DNA of 64,000 nucleotides from Akebia trifoliata (Eukaryota > Streptophyta > Magnoliopsida > Ranunculales > Lardizabalaceae), in contig CM030717.1 in assembly GCA_017979445.1 (NCBI GenBank), positions 20,199,288 through 20,263,287 of the forward strand, read 5' to 3'. A program made the translations under genes and the position numbers. The notes beneath the pieces are model-generated. The model had not been told where the DNA came from and made no database searches. It was given only the letters and a program-made list of their open reading frames with translations. This document shows positions 20,480-31,325 of the stretch, piece after piece (the stretch's first letter is position 1; every line of letters starts with the position of its first letter).

Positions 20480-22026
20480 TATAGACACCCCATTTTGTAC
20501 TCGCCTGATTAATCAACTCGTCAGCCCAATTGCAACGGTTCCAAATGTTGGATGTTTATTCCAATGATCTATTTGGTTACTAGATGTGTTTCAGAAATTC
20601 GGATGATGTATCTCGAACTAACAAAACTATAGAAACCACACTACGCTAGGAAAATATAACCCCAAAAACGTAAAAATCATCATCTTGTCGACAAAAATAA
20701 ATTTTACAATAAAAATCACTAAAAAATGATCAAATTACCAACATACCCCTAACCTCAAAACATCCCTAGAGCCTACATTACATTTAGGAAAACCCTTTCA
20801 AACACATAAAACAACAAATCGAAATCAAATAAATCATTTCACCAATTTTTACAAAATTTGACAAAATTATGAAAATGCCCCTCATAAAGTTCACGACCAT
20901 TTCACACAAAAAAATTTCATGAATGATACAAATCAATATTCCCATTGAATTCCTTACGAAAAAATTGATTCCAAAACATCCTGGAACATTAAAAAATGAC
21001 TTAAAACGCAAAAAGTCCTCTCCAAGGGCTAAACAGTAATTTTACAATTTTAATAATTAAAATTTTTGAAATTAAGAATTAAAACATTAATTAATGTAAA
21101 GTGAAATCCTAATTAATATTAAAGTCAATCAAGAAAGACTAAAGTCAAAATCTTAAAGTCAATCAAGTAAGACTAAAGTCAAAATCTTAAAGTCAATCAA
21201 GTAAGACTAAAGTAAAAAATTAAAGTCAATCAAGTAAGACTAAAGTAAAATTGTTAAAGTCAATTAAGTGACACTAAAAGTCAAAACCCTAATAGAATTC
21301 TAATTAAACTATAACTCTACCTAAAACAATTCTAATTAAATTATAACTCCATTTAAAATAATTCTAATTAAACATTAACTCTATCTAAAATAATTCTAAT
21401 TAAACACTAACTCTATCAAAATAAGTACTTAAAAAAATCTATAAATAGGGGTCCCTACAACCTATTTTTGTATGAAAAAATAAATCCTAAGTAAAGTAGC
21501 TCAAAAAGCTTTCCTAGCCTCCCATAAACCCTAATTTTGAAGCTTTAACTCCTTACCTAACACTCATACCCGAACTTTAGCTCAAAAAATACCTAGAAGC
21601 TCTTCAAAAATACCAAGAAATCTAAAAAAAAGTTAGAATATTCAGATCTAAGAAGAAAATACCTCATGTTGGAGATTTGAAACAAATCCGATGACAGAAC
21701 GAAGCTAGGAGTGTTGTACGAAGAACTATTCTACCAGATTTGAGATAACAAGATCGTTGTCTTCATAAAGGTGTATATTTCTTATTTTTTTTACAGTTAG
21801 GTCTTTTTAGCAATGTAGTCTATTTGGAAATTAGTAGAGGCCGGCATTTGTCGGGCGGGGTTGGTGCCTAACACCTTCCAACCTCGTAATGTGATCCCCC
21901 GATTCAGTATTTTTTGTAATAGATTAGTTGTTTCTTTTATCTATTTCGAGTCAATATTCGGTTCCTAGACCGCAATAACTAGGTGGCGACTTCCAAACCT
22001 CAAAAGTCAAAAGTTGATCTGCGCAC
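20480..22026 (+). repeat. 3' LTR of element B1, right end missing
   Basis: It starts TATAGACACCCC (the second base is mutated from G to A) and matches 8500-10160 throughout. The TATA box is at 21440-21447. The 34-bp minisatellite at 21119-21290 has five units, against nine in the 5' LTR. The match stops at GCGCAC, 22021-22026, about 35 bp short of the proper end, and family A LTR sequence follows. Confidence 0.9.
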
Positions 22027-22029
22027 AAT

Positions 22030-22146
22030 GTAAAATCAATTTCAAAATCATTTTGGTTGCTCATTCACACCCATTTCCAAAAAAGAGTGGTGGTGACTTC
22101 AAATAATATAGCATTGAGGTTTTACGAATAATTTCTCATGTCTACA
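22030..22146 (+). mobile_element. Family A LTR tail, right of the B1 insertion
   Basis: It aligns with 56970-57079: ATTCACACCCATTTCC, AAAAGAGTGGTGGTGACTTC, TAGCATTGAGGTTTTACG, then TTTCTCATGTCTACA, the LTR end. It completes the LTR that began at 6531. Confidence 0.8.
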
Positions 22147-22149
22147 GCT

Positions 22150-22167
22150 TGGCGATTCCACTGGGAG
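22150..22167 (+). promoter_or_regulatory. Primer binding site after the family A LTR tail
   Basis: TGGCGATTCCACTGGGAG lies three bases after TCTACA. It is a two-mismatch form of the site used by the family B elements. Its presence means that the LTR split at 8499 has element interior on both sides. Confidence 0.65.
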
Positions 22168-22456
22168 TGCACTAGCAGGCCTGACCTTTTTTTCGATTTG
22201 GTCATTGTTTCAAAATAAAAATATTTATTTTCATTTATTTGATTTTTTGTTTATCTACTAACATTTGTTATGTTTTTATCTTATTTTTTATTGTCATGGG
22301 AGAATGCTTGTAATGTTTACTTACTTTATGTATTTTTTATTTTTAGATGAATTACGTGTGAGGATGGATACCTTTTTTATCAAAAAATGCACATGCACGT
22401 GCGCTTCATAGTTTCATGCATAAACCACCCCTTGTTAAAATCTTAGCCTCGGATGC
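22168..22456 (+). other. Family A leader and start of an open frame, left of the B2 insertion
   Basis: T-rich non-coding sequence ends in TTATTTTTAG, which resembles a splice acceptor. A frame then reads HSFMHKPPLVKILASDA up to the insertion point. It resumes after B2 at 34664 (DTLKPLRSLFW), counting the duplicated GATGC once. No protein family is recognised. Confidence 0.5.
22452..22456 (+). repeat. Target duplication GATGC, left copy (B2)
   Basis: GATGC immediately precedes the B2 LTR. The identical GATGC follows its other end at 34659-34663. Confidence 0.92.
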
Positions 22457-24191
22457 TGAAAGCGCCCTCGATCCGCGGGGTGCGCGGATCCGCTTTTGAC
22501 TCTTGAGGTTTGGGAGTCGCCACCTAGTTATTGTGGTCTAGGAACCAAACTGACTCTAACATGGATAAAAAGAACTAATCTACCACAAAAAATCTGAATT
22601 CGGGTCATGTTACGGGGTTGGAAGGTGTTAGGCACCAACCCCGCCCGGCCAAAGCCGGTCTCTACTAACTTCCCAAATATATCACATTGCTAAAAACCTA
22701 GATAAAAATAAAAAAATTACATACCTTTCCGATAACAAGGATTTTGTTCCCTCAGATCTGACAAAAAGAGCTCCTTGTACTGTACTCCCTTGCTTCGTTC
22801 TGTCTCCGGATTTGACTTCGGATCTCCTAGATCAAGGTATCTCCTTGTTTTTGGATCTGAACTCTTCAAGTTTGTTGCGGATTTTGGGGTGTTTTTGGAG
22901 GGATTTTAGGTGTTTTCTAGACTAAAATTAAAGGAGGGATGTTAGGTAAGGAGTTGGGGCTCCAAAACTAGGGTTTATGGGGGCTAGGGGAGCTTCTAGA
23001 CCTACTTCTCTTAGGGTTTATGATTTGATACGAAAATAGGGTGTGAGCACCTCTATTTATAAATTTTTTTTAAGGTTGATTTGGATAGAGTTAGTGTTTA
23101 ATTAGAGATCTTTTAATTAGAGTTGTGTTTTAGTTAAAATTGTTTTAGGTAGAATTGTATTTTAATTAGAATTGTTTTAGGTAGAATTGTTTTTAAGTTA
23201 GAACTCTATTAGATAGAGTTATTATTTAATTAGAATTCTATTATGACTTTTGGTCTTATTTGATTGACTTTTAATGTTTTGACTTTAGTCTTAATTGATT
23301 GACTTTTAATATTTTGACTTCAGTCTTGCTTAATTGACTTTAATTTTGACTTTAGTCTCACTTGATTGACTTTAATACTTTGACTACAGTCTTTCTTGAT
23401 TGACTTTAAATTTTTGAAAAACCCCCTTCCATTATTTCTTTAATTCTTTGGACCCCCAAATGGAGGGGTCCTTAAAGAAATATCCCACGAACCCTCAACA
23501 ATTTTACCCGAAAATCCGATTGATCGATTTTTTAATTCAAAATTTTAAATTAATTTCATCAATGTTTCACTTTAATTATTTAATATTTTATTTATTAATT
23601 TCAAAATTTTTTAATTATGAAAATTGTGAAATTACCGTTTTACCCCCGGAGAGGACTTTTCACGTTTTAAGTCGGTTTTTAATGTTCTAGGATGTTTTAG
23701 AATCGATTTTTTGTAAGGAATTTAATAGAAATATTATTTTGTGTTATTTATGAAATTTTTTGTGTGAAATGATTGTGAACTTTATGAGGGGTATTTTCGT
23801 AATTTTGTCAAATTCTGTTAAAATTGGTGAAATGATTTATTTGGTTCCGATTTGTTATTTTATGTGTTCGAGAGAGTTTTCCTAAGCGTAACGTAGGCTC
23901 TAGGGTTGTTTTGAGGTTAGGGGTATTTTGGTAATTTGGTAATTTTTTAGTGATTTTTATCGTGAAGTTTCTTTTTGGTCTGCAAGATGATGATTTCTAT
24001 GTTTCTGGGGTCGTATTTTCCTAGCGTAGCGTGGTTTCTAAGGTTTTGTCAATTCGAGATACCTCATCCGGATTTCTGAAACACATCTGGTAACAAAATA
24101 AAGCAACGGAATACACATCCATCATTGGGAATCATTGCAATCGGATTGACGAGTTGATTAATCAGGCGAGTGCAAAAATGGGGTGTCTACA
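22457..24191 (-). repeat. 3' LTR of element B2
   Basis: 1735 bp. On the minus strand it runs TGTAGACACCCC to CTTTCA. The TATA box (minus) is at 23054-23061 and the hairpin at 22471-22489. It has the minisatellite at 23240-23415 and the CCCCCAAATGGAGGGGTCC block near 23450. It differs from 32921-34658 only by scattered substitutions and small indels, a low divergence that I did not measure. Confidence 0.92.
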
Positions 24192-24206
24192 GATGCCCCT
24201 CTTTGG
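24192..24206 (-). promoter_or_regulatory. Polypurine tract of element B2
   Basis: On the minus strand CCAAAGAGGGGCATC stands directly before the 3' LTR. Confidence 0.85.
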
Positions 24207-24549
24207 CAGAGGGTTGAAGCAAACTAGATAGCAAATCTATTTTGGTAGATAGTGCGATATCTAAATGCCAAAGCTAGTGACAGTTCATTTTGCAGCCTGA
24301 TTTAGCAATTCGTCGGGGTGTTCGGATCCTTGAGGGTAAAGCTCTCCCCGAATTAAAAGATTGTCAGGTCCTTGAGCGAGAGCTCTCACTGACAGTGTCA
24401 GATCCTTGAATTTTAGAGAATTCTCCCTGACTAAAAAGTGCAAGTGTGTGCACTGTGTGAAATTGAGTAAAATCTGAGTAAAACAAAACTCGAGAAAATT
24501 TGAATGATATTTGAGACAAATCTGAGCAAAAGTTGGGAGAAAGTTAAAT

Positions 24550-25612
24550 GTCCTACTCTACCTACTCTAAGTGAAAGAGTAATAAATTTATATTTTTTTG
24601 AGAGTCTTATTCTACCTACTCAGAGTGAAAGAGTAATGCACTAAATTTTTTTTGGGAAGTTCTACTCTACCTACTCGGAGTGAAAGAGTAATGAACTAAG
24701 CTTTTTAGAAGTCCTACTCTACCTGCCCAGGGTAAAAGAGTAATGAACTAATTTTTTAGGAGTCCTACTCTACCTGCCCAGGGTGAAAGAGTAATGAACT
24801 AATTTTTTTTTTGAAAATTTTTACTCTACTCTACCTACTCGGAGTGAAAGAGTAATGAACTAATTTTTTTTTGGGAAGTTCTACTCTACCTACCCGGAGT
24901 GAAAGAGTAATGAACTAAGCTTTTTAGAAGTCCTACTCTACCTGCCCAGGGTGAAAGAGTAATGAACTAATTTTTTTGGGAAGTTCTACTCTACCTACTC
25001 GGAGTGAAAGAGTAATGAACTAATTTTTTAGGAGTCCTACTCTACCTGCCCAGGGTGAAAGAGTAATGAACTAATTTTTTTTTTGGAAAGTTCTACTCTA
25101 CCTACTCGGAGTGAAAGAGTAATGAACCAAGCTTTTTGAGAGTCCTACTCTACCTGCCCAGGGTGAAAGAGTAATGAACTAATTATTTTGGGAAGTTCTA
25201 CTCTACCTACTCGGAGTGAAAGAGTAATGAACTAATTGTTTTGGGAATCCTACTCTACCTGCCCAGGGTGAAAGAGTAATGAATTAATTATTTTGGGAAG
25301 TTCTACTCTACCTACTCGGAGTGAAAGAGTAATGAACTAATTGTTTTGGGAGTCCTACTCTACCTGCCCAGGGTGAAAGAGTAATGAACTAATTTTTTTT
25401 TTTGGAAGTTCTACTCTACCTACTCGGAGTGAAAGAGTAATGAACTAATTTTTTTTTGGAAGTTCTACTCTACCTACTCAAAGTGAAAGAGTATGAACTA
25501 ATTTTTTCTGGGAAGTTCTACTCTACCTACTCGGAGTGAAAGAGTAATGAACTAATTTTTTTCTTTTTTAGGAAGTTCTATTCTACCTGCCCAGGGTGCA
25601 AGAATAATGAAC
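24550..25612 (-). repeat. Satellite-like array in the B2 3' UTR, about 20 units of about 54 bp
   Basis: Twenty units begin with TCTACTCTACCT on the plus strand and carry GTGAAAGAGTAATGAACTAA. Two variants are interspersed, one with ACTCGGAGTGAAAG and one with GCCCAGGGTGAAAG, and they alternate over much of the array, giving a dimer of about 105-110 bp. Units are separated by short T tracts of varying length. The array lies between the 3' UTR block at 24290-24440 and the rest of the 3' UTR. Confidence 0.9.
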
Positions 25613-27005
25613 TAAGCTTAGAGGGAACAAACGGGGGATTAACCTCGCATTTAACTTTTTTTTTAATAAAAAGTTGGATTTTATGAAGGTCTAGTAAATA
25701 TTTTAACTCTCTTCGAATCTGAGGAGTTTTCAAAATTGCTATCAAGAGGGTAACCTTTAATGCAAAGTTAACCTTATCCTTTGGGGTTGAAATTGACCAG
25801 GCATCAGAACAAAAATGCCCCTAATTTGACAAGGAACATTGCACTAGGGATAATTGAATATAATTTGAAAATAAATGCCCCTAGTGTAAGGGGGGAAACT
25901 GTACTCTTTAGAAAAAAGGAAGTGCCCTTGTTATGAAAGTTTGAAATCCTTGATTACCGCAAGCGCAATAAAGGTTTAACTTTTAATTTTGACTTTTTAT
26001 ATTGAAGATTTTGAGTCAGGCTCAAAGACATTGGAACAAAATATTTCTTTCTGAAATTCATCATAGAATTTGTTCTTTCTCCCCGTCGGTTCGCTTAGGG
26101 ACATGAAACTCTTCAGATCAATCATAGACGAGATACTTGTATCCACTGAGTCTATATTTGGTTCAAACTGGGTATTGAAACTTGATCATTCGGACTTCTG
26201 ATATTTCGGCTCGGGCTACCTTTTCAGCTTCTCAACTCAACGGAGATTTTCTTTTATTTTTTGATAGCTCTAAGTTTTGCCTAGATTGCCTATCCAGGTT
26301 TTCAATCTAGCGAGCATGCTCTAGCTTTTGCCTAGATCGCCTTTTTAGGTTTTCGATCTAGCGAGCTTACAATTTTTTCTTTTTTCCTTGCTTTGATTGT
26401 TGCCAAGGTCATCCTTTCAGATCTTCAACCTTGCGAGCTTACCTTAATTTTTGCCTAAGCCGCCCTTTTTGGGTTTTCAACTTAGCAGATTTTTTTCTTC
26501 TTCTTCCCTTCTGAACTTCTGGAGTTGCTGTCTGATCATGCTTTGCTATCTTCCTTGACTTCTCGCACGGTACTTAGGAGGACTTTCATGGGTAAGCTTA
26601 GGACTAGGTATAAAAAGAAAGGGATTTTGAGGCTCAAAAACCCAAATGCCCCTTGTGTGACATTTCCTTTTAAATTATTTTCTTTTTCCTTGAATTTTCT
26701 TCCCCACTTTGACAATTTTTTTCTTTTGAATTTTTTTTTTTTAGATTTTTTCTTTGTCGGGGAATCTATTTTTATTTTTTTGATGTGGTCGGGCCTGAAG
26801 TAACTTCTCAGGTTGCCTACGTACCCCAGAATTTTGGGATCAGACCAAAACGTAGTTCGAATATTTTTCCCTCCCTTAGGTTAGGTGATCGGGCTAAGAA
26901 AGAAGAAGGCATAATTTTTTTCTTTTTGAAAAGGCTGCGAAAGGGTTGAGAAAGGATATATTGAACTGGGTAATAAAAGAATTGATTCGGCCAAAGATGG
27001 CCTCC
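25613..27005 (-). other. 3' UTR of element B2
   Basis: No coding potential is recognised between the array and the integrase stop. Around 26270-26480 there are four diverged blocks of about 60 bp with the pattern TTTTGCCTAGATYGCC followed by TTTTCAATCTAGCGAGC. The stretch 26530-26803 has an open frame on the plus strand, but it is low-complexity and unlike any family I know. Confidence 0.6.
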
Positions 27006-27506
27006 TTAAATGTAGTACCGTTTGATTTGGTCAAGGTTGGTTGATTCTGGTAATTCGATTCCATCATGATCTTGAAGTCTAACAGTTTTTCCAGATAATA
27101 TTTCCTTGATGATTGAATCTCTCCAATTGAGTTCAAACTTTCTATGATCGAGAAGAATACTCAAAAAAAATTTTGGGTAGTCTGATGCTTAGATCTTTGA
27201 CTTATAAGTGATGAACTTTGACTTTCTTGTCAAACATGCAAGTGACTCCTCTCCATTGACAGACCCAATCTGTTTCTAACAATTAACTTCTATCAAGACC
27301 TTGAGATACAGGATTTTCCTTTTAACCGGTAAGATTGCTTCCATATCATACTAGAGTGACTCTAGTAGAAGACTGTATTGAAGTGTAATATGTCCATAAT
27401 GCGAATGGTAACTTTTCTGGCCAATCCCGGTGTGATATGTGATTGACACATTTTCACGATGATTGTCTTGAGATTTTTACTGGCTGCTTCAACTATTCCA
27501 TCGATT
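27006..27506 (-). pseudogene. Integrase C-terminal remnant in B2
   Basis: Read on the minus strand, the segment opens GIVEAASKNLKTIIVKM (the Glu of the catalytic triad region), then WPEKLPFALWTYYTS, ETDWV and ACMFDKKVKVHHL. It ends TVRLQDHDGIELPES, then NLDQIKRYYI and TAA at 27006-27008. These correspond in order to 52360-52914 of the family A integrase (EVANKNIKK, MLPFALHAYRTS, INADIIKKYYA). There are frameshifts. The upstream part with the two catalytic Asp residues is absent, because the segment joins directly to a reverse-transcriptase stub at about 27500. Confidence 0.8.
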
Positions 27507-27870
27507 TTAAAATTCCAGCACTGATACATTTTATAATCCCTCCTCTGACTATGTTAGTCAATTCTGGTTTGTATATGTGGTGTTCTCATAGGATGGGTAT
27601 ATATTTCATGTTGAACAACACTCCAAATTTAACTGACATATCCTCATAGGACCATGTAAGCAAGTCTTTTGAATTTTCTGAATAAATTCATCATCTCTTT
27701 GTGATCCTCTGGGGATAAGTTAGTTCCAATATGAATTTCTTGGGAATTATTTTTGTTCCGAGGTCAATGACCTTTAGTTCCTCGAGCAAGACATTTATCT
27801 TCTCATTCAAGAGGGGGTTCCTTATTAGAGGAATTTCTCTTTGAAGCCAGTTATTAGTTAATTCGTTAAT
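27507..27870 (-). pseudogene. Pre-RT and RT N-terminal stub in B2
   Basis: On the minus strand the sequence reads LKVIDLGTKIIPKKF, then in shifted frames TWSYEDMS, KPELTNIVRGGIIK and SAGILKSME. These match EVINLETEESPQEI, TWSYEDILGV and QINAGFLKVVEYPEW at the start of B1 reverse transcriptase (18220-18530). The match stops at SME, exactly where RT catalytic blocks should begin, and integrase sequence follows. Frameshifts are present. Confidence 0.75.
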
Positions 27871-28085
27871 GCGCTCAAGGTATTCAAAAATTTTCTTTAT
27901 TCAATTAAATTTAGATGGGGCGACTGACACCATTGCAGACTCAACAAACTAACTTGACTAGAACAAAATAAGAAATAAAAAGACAGATTTGATTACTAAC
28001 TTGATAGAAAGAACCGGACTCAAGACTCATAAACAACTAAAGACAATTACCCACAACGGGCTTGATTACAGACTGAGAATTCGAG
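27871..28085 (-). pseudogene. Protease-RT linker remnant in B2
   Basis: On the minus strand this resembles B1 17840-18110, with shared nucleotide blocks such as TCTCAGTCTGTAATCAA and TCGCCCCATCTAAATTTAAT. It begins right after the gag-derived frame ends, so protease and G-patch are deleted between them. Confidence 0.6.
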
Positions 28086-28102
28086 AAACTATTTTCAAGC
28101 GG

Positions 28103-29681
28103 TTAGACTGAGTTTTCTTCTTCAGATTCTTTGCATTCTTCAGACTTACTTCTTCTCTCTTGGCCAAGACTGCATTTGGTGGTGAAAACCTCATTAGGGA
28201 CCGTCACTTTGGTAAAAGGAGGGCTAGGAGGTTTATGATTGACTGATCGGATGAGAAGGATTGGGTCAAACAAGAGTTGAGTATTGGATACCATGTTCAA
28301 AGTCTGAGGAGGTTGGTAACTGGGTAGAGGGTTGGTAGTAACATTCGGTTGCTCAGGGGCAGGGACAGTAATTTTTTTGGCGTCGATGAGGTCTTGAACT
28401 GTATGACGAAGAGCGACACAACGATCAGTAAGATGACCGGGATTTTGGTGAAACTCACAAAATAGGTTGGGATTGTGAAAGTGGGGAGTGGATTTGGTAA
28501 AGGTCGAGGTTGGAGAGGTGCAATGAGCCCTTTACTTAATAGTTTTTGAAGGACAATGCTCAAAGGCATCCCAAGATTGGTGAATTTCCTACGCGGTCGA
28601 GGTTGATTAGGGTTAACTTGGTTACTAGGCAAGATAGTAGATTGGACGGGTGTAGTAGACGTATTGGCTACATAGGCGTGATCAGTACTAGACTTAGAAT
28701 TGGTAAAAGGCTTTTTGAACTTGTTGTCAGAAGGATTGGAAAGGATTCCGGAAGCGAAAGCATCTTCCAATTGGCTACCAGCTTGCAATAGAGACTCGAA
28801 TGTAGGAAGGTATTGGGAAACTAGATGTCGGGCATACCCTTGCGAGAGGTTTTTTAAGATAATAGCCACTTGTTCTTTCTCTGAAGGTCTATCCCACATT
28901 TGTGCAGCCTTGGCCCTCCAGCGACCAATGAAATCAGTGAATGTCTCCCCATTTTTCTGTTTAGTTGCTTCCAAATCCCTTCTTGAGGTCTCAATCTCAG
29001 TACTGTATTTATACTGATGCCAGAAGGCCTTTGACATGTTTTCCCATGTACCCACAGTAACTGGATCTTGAGACATTAACCAACGTAGTGCTGATCCCGA
29101 TAGAGTTCTCTGGAACAACAATGTCATTTGTTCGTCGCTGAGCCCCATAGTGCGCATGTTGGTAACATACACCTTAAGATGTGTTTTTGCACACCCTGTC
29201 CCACTGAACTTGTCCATTTCAGGCATCACAAACTTCTCTGGCAAATGATTCTAGGGATGCGATTTAAAGCTTCAATGCCTGCTGCAATTTCATCAATACC
29301 CTTTATACTTTTCATCGCTGACTCCAATTGAGACATTCTATTAGATAATGCTGGATTCTCATCAACATACTCTTCATCTCCGTCGAGCTCGAAGACTTCA
29401 CGTGGACGTTTCTCTTCAACCTTTTTCCCCTTTAGGTCATCTAGGGGAATTCCCGTTGATTCCGAGGTCTGTTCTAACATTTCCACTTTGCCTTTTATAT
29501 TGCTGATATCATTGGCAAAGGCTGCCAAGATCTTACGGATCTCTGTGAGCTCAGATTCTGAAGCCATCTCTGCTTGTTGACTTGGTACTGTGGTTCTTTC
29601 TAACCGACTGGACTTACGACTCCAACTAGGAGGTGGACGCTTGAGTTTGGGCGCAATGATAATCCTATATGACCCCATCAA
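28103..29681 (-). pseudogene. Gag of element B2, nearly intact, C-terminally truncated
   Basis: The start ATG at 29681 (minus) gives MMGSYRIIIAPKLKRPPPSW. After residue 140 a single-base loss near 29240 shifts the frame (RIPRIICQRSL, where B1 has RIPRIHLPEKF). A 315-residue frame (29244-28297) then carries the capsid domain: FVMPEMDKFSGTGC, WLMSQDPVTVGTW, FWHQYKYSTEIETSRRDLE, GRWRAKAAQMWDRPSEKEQ. It ends shortly before the zinc-knuckle-like segment, which lies in another frame near 28440. The last part (28300-28103) starts MNMVSNTQLLFDPILLI, then diverges after EVFTTK into unrelated residues at the deletion junction. It is better preserved than B1 gag. Confidence 0.88.
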
Positions 29682-29969
29682 AGGTAGATTTAGTCAATTT
29701 CGGTATTAACCCCTTGATAACATTTTTAAGAATCCTGAGATTTTATTGAATATATCATTTGTAAATCATTTTTCCTTCATTCTCTTTTCTTCTAGAAAAT
29801 ATTTTTTTTTGAAAAATCTTGTTCTTATGGAAAACACTTTTTCTGGAAAATATATATATATTTTTTAGAGAACATTTCTTCTAGAAAATACTTTCCTTTT
29901 GTAAACCATTTCTTTCTTTAAAAATGGGTTGAAACCCGAATTTAGAAAAGAATTTGATTTCCATTTTGA
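29682..29969 (-). other. Gap between B2 gag and the conserved leader module
   Basis: It contains the TTTTCTAGAAAA-type short repeats (29770-29900) that flank ORF1 in B1. ORF1 itself, about 1.2 kb in B1, is missing between these repeats and gag. Confidence 0.7.
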
Positions 29970-30968
29970 TCTAAATGGCCCGACCCATCATGATTATTGG
30001 ATCGAGATGGACTGGGTCATTATAAATTATTGCAAAAAATGGATTCTTTATTGGGTCGGTGCACCCATTTTAATTTTCAAAAAGAAAATTTTTTATCCTT
30101 GAGGACAACCATACATTCTTGATCTCATCATTCACATCACTCACATACATTCATCAATCACATGCATTCATTCAATAAACAACCCGGGAACACCCACGAT
30201 AAGTTCGAGTCGTGACCTATTAGGAAGGTTTCTAGACTCTAAGCTTACTACGTGCAATGCATTTTTATCTGGCCACCCTTGCCCAAGCACACCTATATAC
30301 CTTTCGATACGTGGTGACTTGGTTTGATATACCGTATAGGTGATAATCTAAAACCTCAATTCACTTCTCTGAAGTCAAAAACAGCCAGTTTGATCTCCAG
30401 TTGAGAGGTGGCGCACAATGCTGAGCAAGGGCCCACTTAAATACCTCTCGTCTAGAATAGACGTAGTCTATCCCCCTCGTACAGTAGGGTACAGCGGGGC
30501 AAGATCTTGCTTAGGCACCGGTTTTGACCAAGAAGTGCAATTGATATACTTAGACTATCTTTTATACCTACGGGTACGAGTCAAGAGTTGTAGCTTTCAT
30601 AAATGGTTTGGCATCCCACGAGGGGACCGACCACGTACTAGTACTACGTTGGCAATCGGGACATGTGACTGTGTGGCTTACAATAGGTCAAAGGCTCAGG
30701 TCGCTCCAGCCTGGGTGCATCAACATACTTCTCAGAATCACCTGATCAGACGGTATTGATGCCCCAGTTTGATATACCCTAAGGTACGTGACTGGAGTTG
30801 TGGGTTTCATGAATGACGTCGCATCTCCGAAGAGACCGGGCCACGCACTAGTGCCACGTTGGCTAAATGGGACGTGTAAGTGAGTAAAACAGTAAACGTG
30901 CATGTGGTGTGTGCAAAACAGGGTGGGGTGTGCCCGGGACCTTTTTCAAACAAATGGGCCCATGGATC
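29970..30968 (-). repeat. Conserved leader module, copy in B2
   Basis: Reverse complement of the block at 12058-13060 over its whole length, with the same GGGCCCATGG edge at 30958-30967, the CTCCGAAGAGACCGGGCC block and the CAGGTCGCTCCAGCCTGG block. A plus-strand frame at 30418-30759 crosses it but is not conserved. Confidence 0.8.
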
Positions 30969-31325
30969 CAATCAAACCAATCATACATTTAATCAAAACC
31001 AAAATCATTCAAATCATATGAATATTCAATTAAGATCACATTATTCTCATCACATAAGCACATTAACATTACGATCAACATCAATCATGTATTTCAAGCA
31101 AGATCATGGTAAATTAATCAATAAATATGGCATATGATAATGATCAAACAAACATTGCAATAGGCATAATTTTTATAATTTTTAAGGTCCAATCAATGAT
31201 CACTTTTGGGTGATCCAAAATAAATCGAGATTCCAATAGGTGTTACATTGATGATAGAATGACAATGGTTGAGATGAGCTCACTCTCAAGAACATTAATT
31301 GTGCCAACATTAGATAAATTCAGAT
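30969..31325 (-). other. B2 leader between module and satellite
   Basis: AT-rich and non-coding. It contains TTTTGGGTGATCCAAAAT-like text, also seen near B1 11870-11910 and B4 61860-61900. Nothing else is recognised. Confidence 0.55.

Larger units (their letters stand above)
8500..22026 (+). mobile_element. Element B1: Tat/Ogre-like retrotransposon nested in a family A LTR, integrase deleted
   Basis: The order is 5' LTR (8500-10195), primer binding site, about 3.2 kb leader, ORF1, gag, protease, G-patch, RT, RNase H, second RNase H, 3' UTR, polypurine tract, and 3' LTR (20480-22026). The second RNase H stops at 20020 and runs straight into 3' UTR repeats, so the whole integrase is missing. 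The 3' LTR lacks its last roughly 35 bp. The 5-bp target duplication cannot be seen because that edge and adjacent family A LTR sequence were deleted. ORF1 upstream of gag and the primer binding site fit Ogre-type elements. All coding parts carry stops or frameshifts. Confidence 0.9.

Noticed and set aside
24550..25612. CRISPR-like array
   Set aside because: Units are continuous tandem repeats with variable T tracts, not repeat-spacer pairs, and the sequence is plant nuclear DNA.
28546..29331. Plus-strand frames across the B2 gag region
   Set aside because: They are antisense to the conserved minus-strand gag and show no domain.
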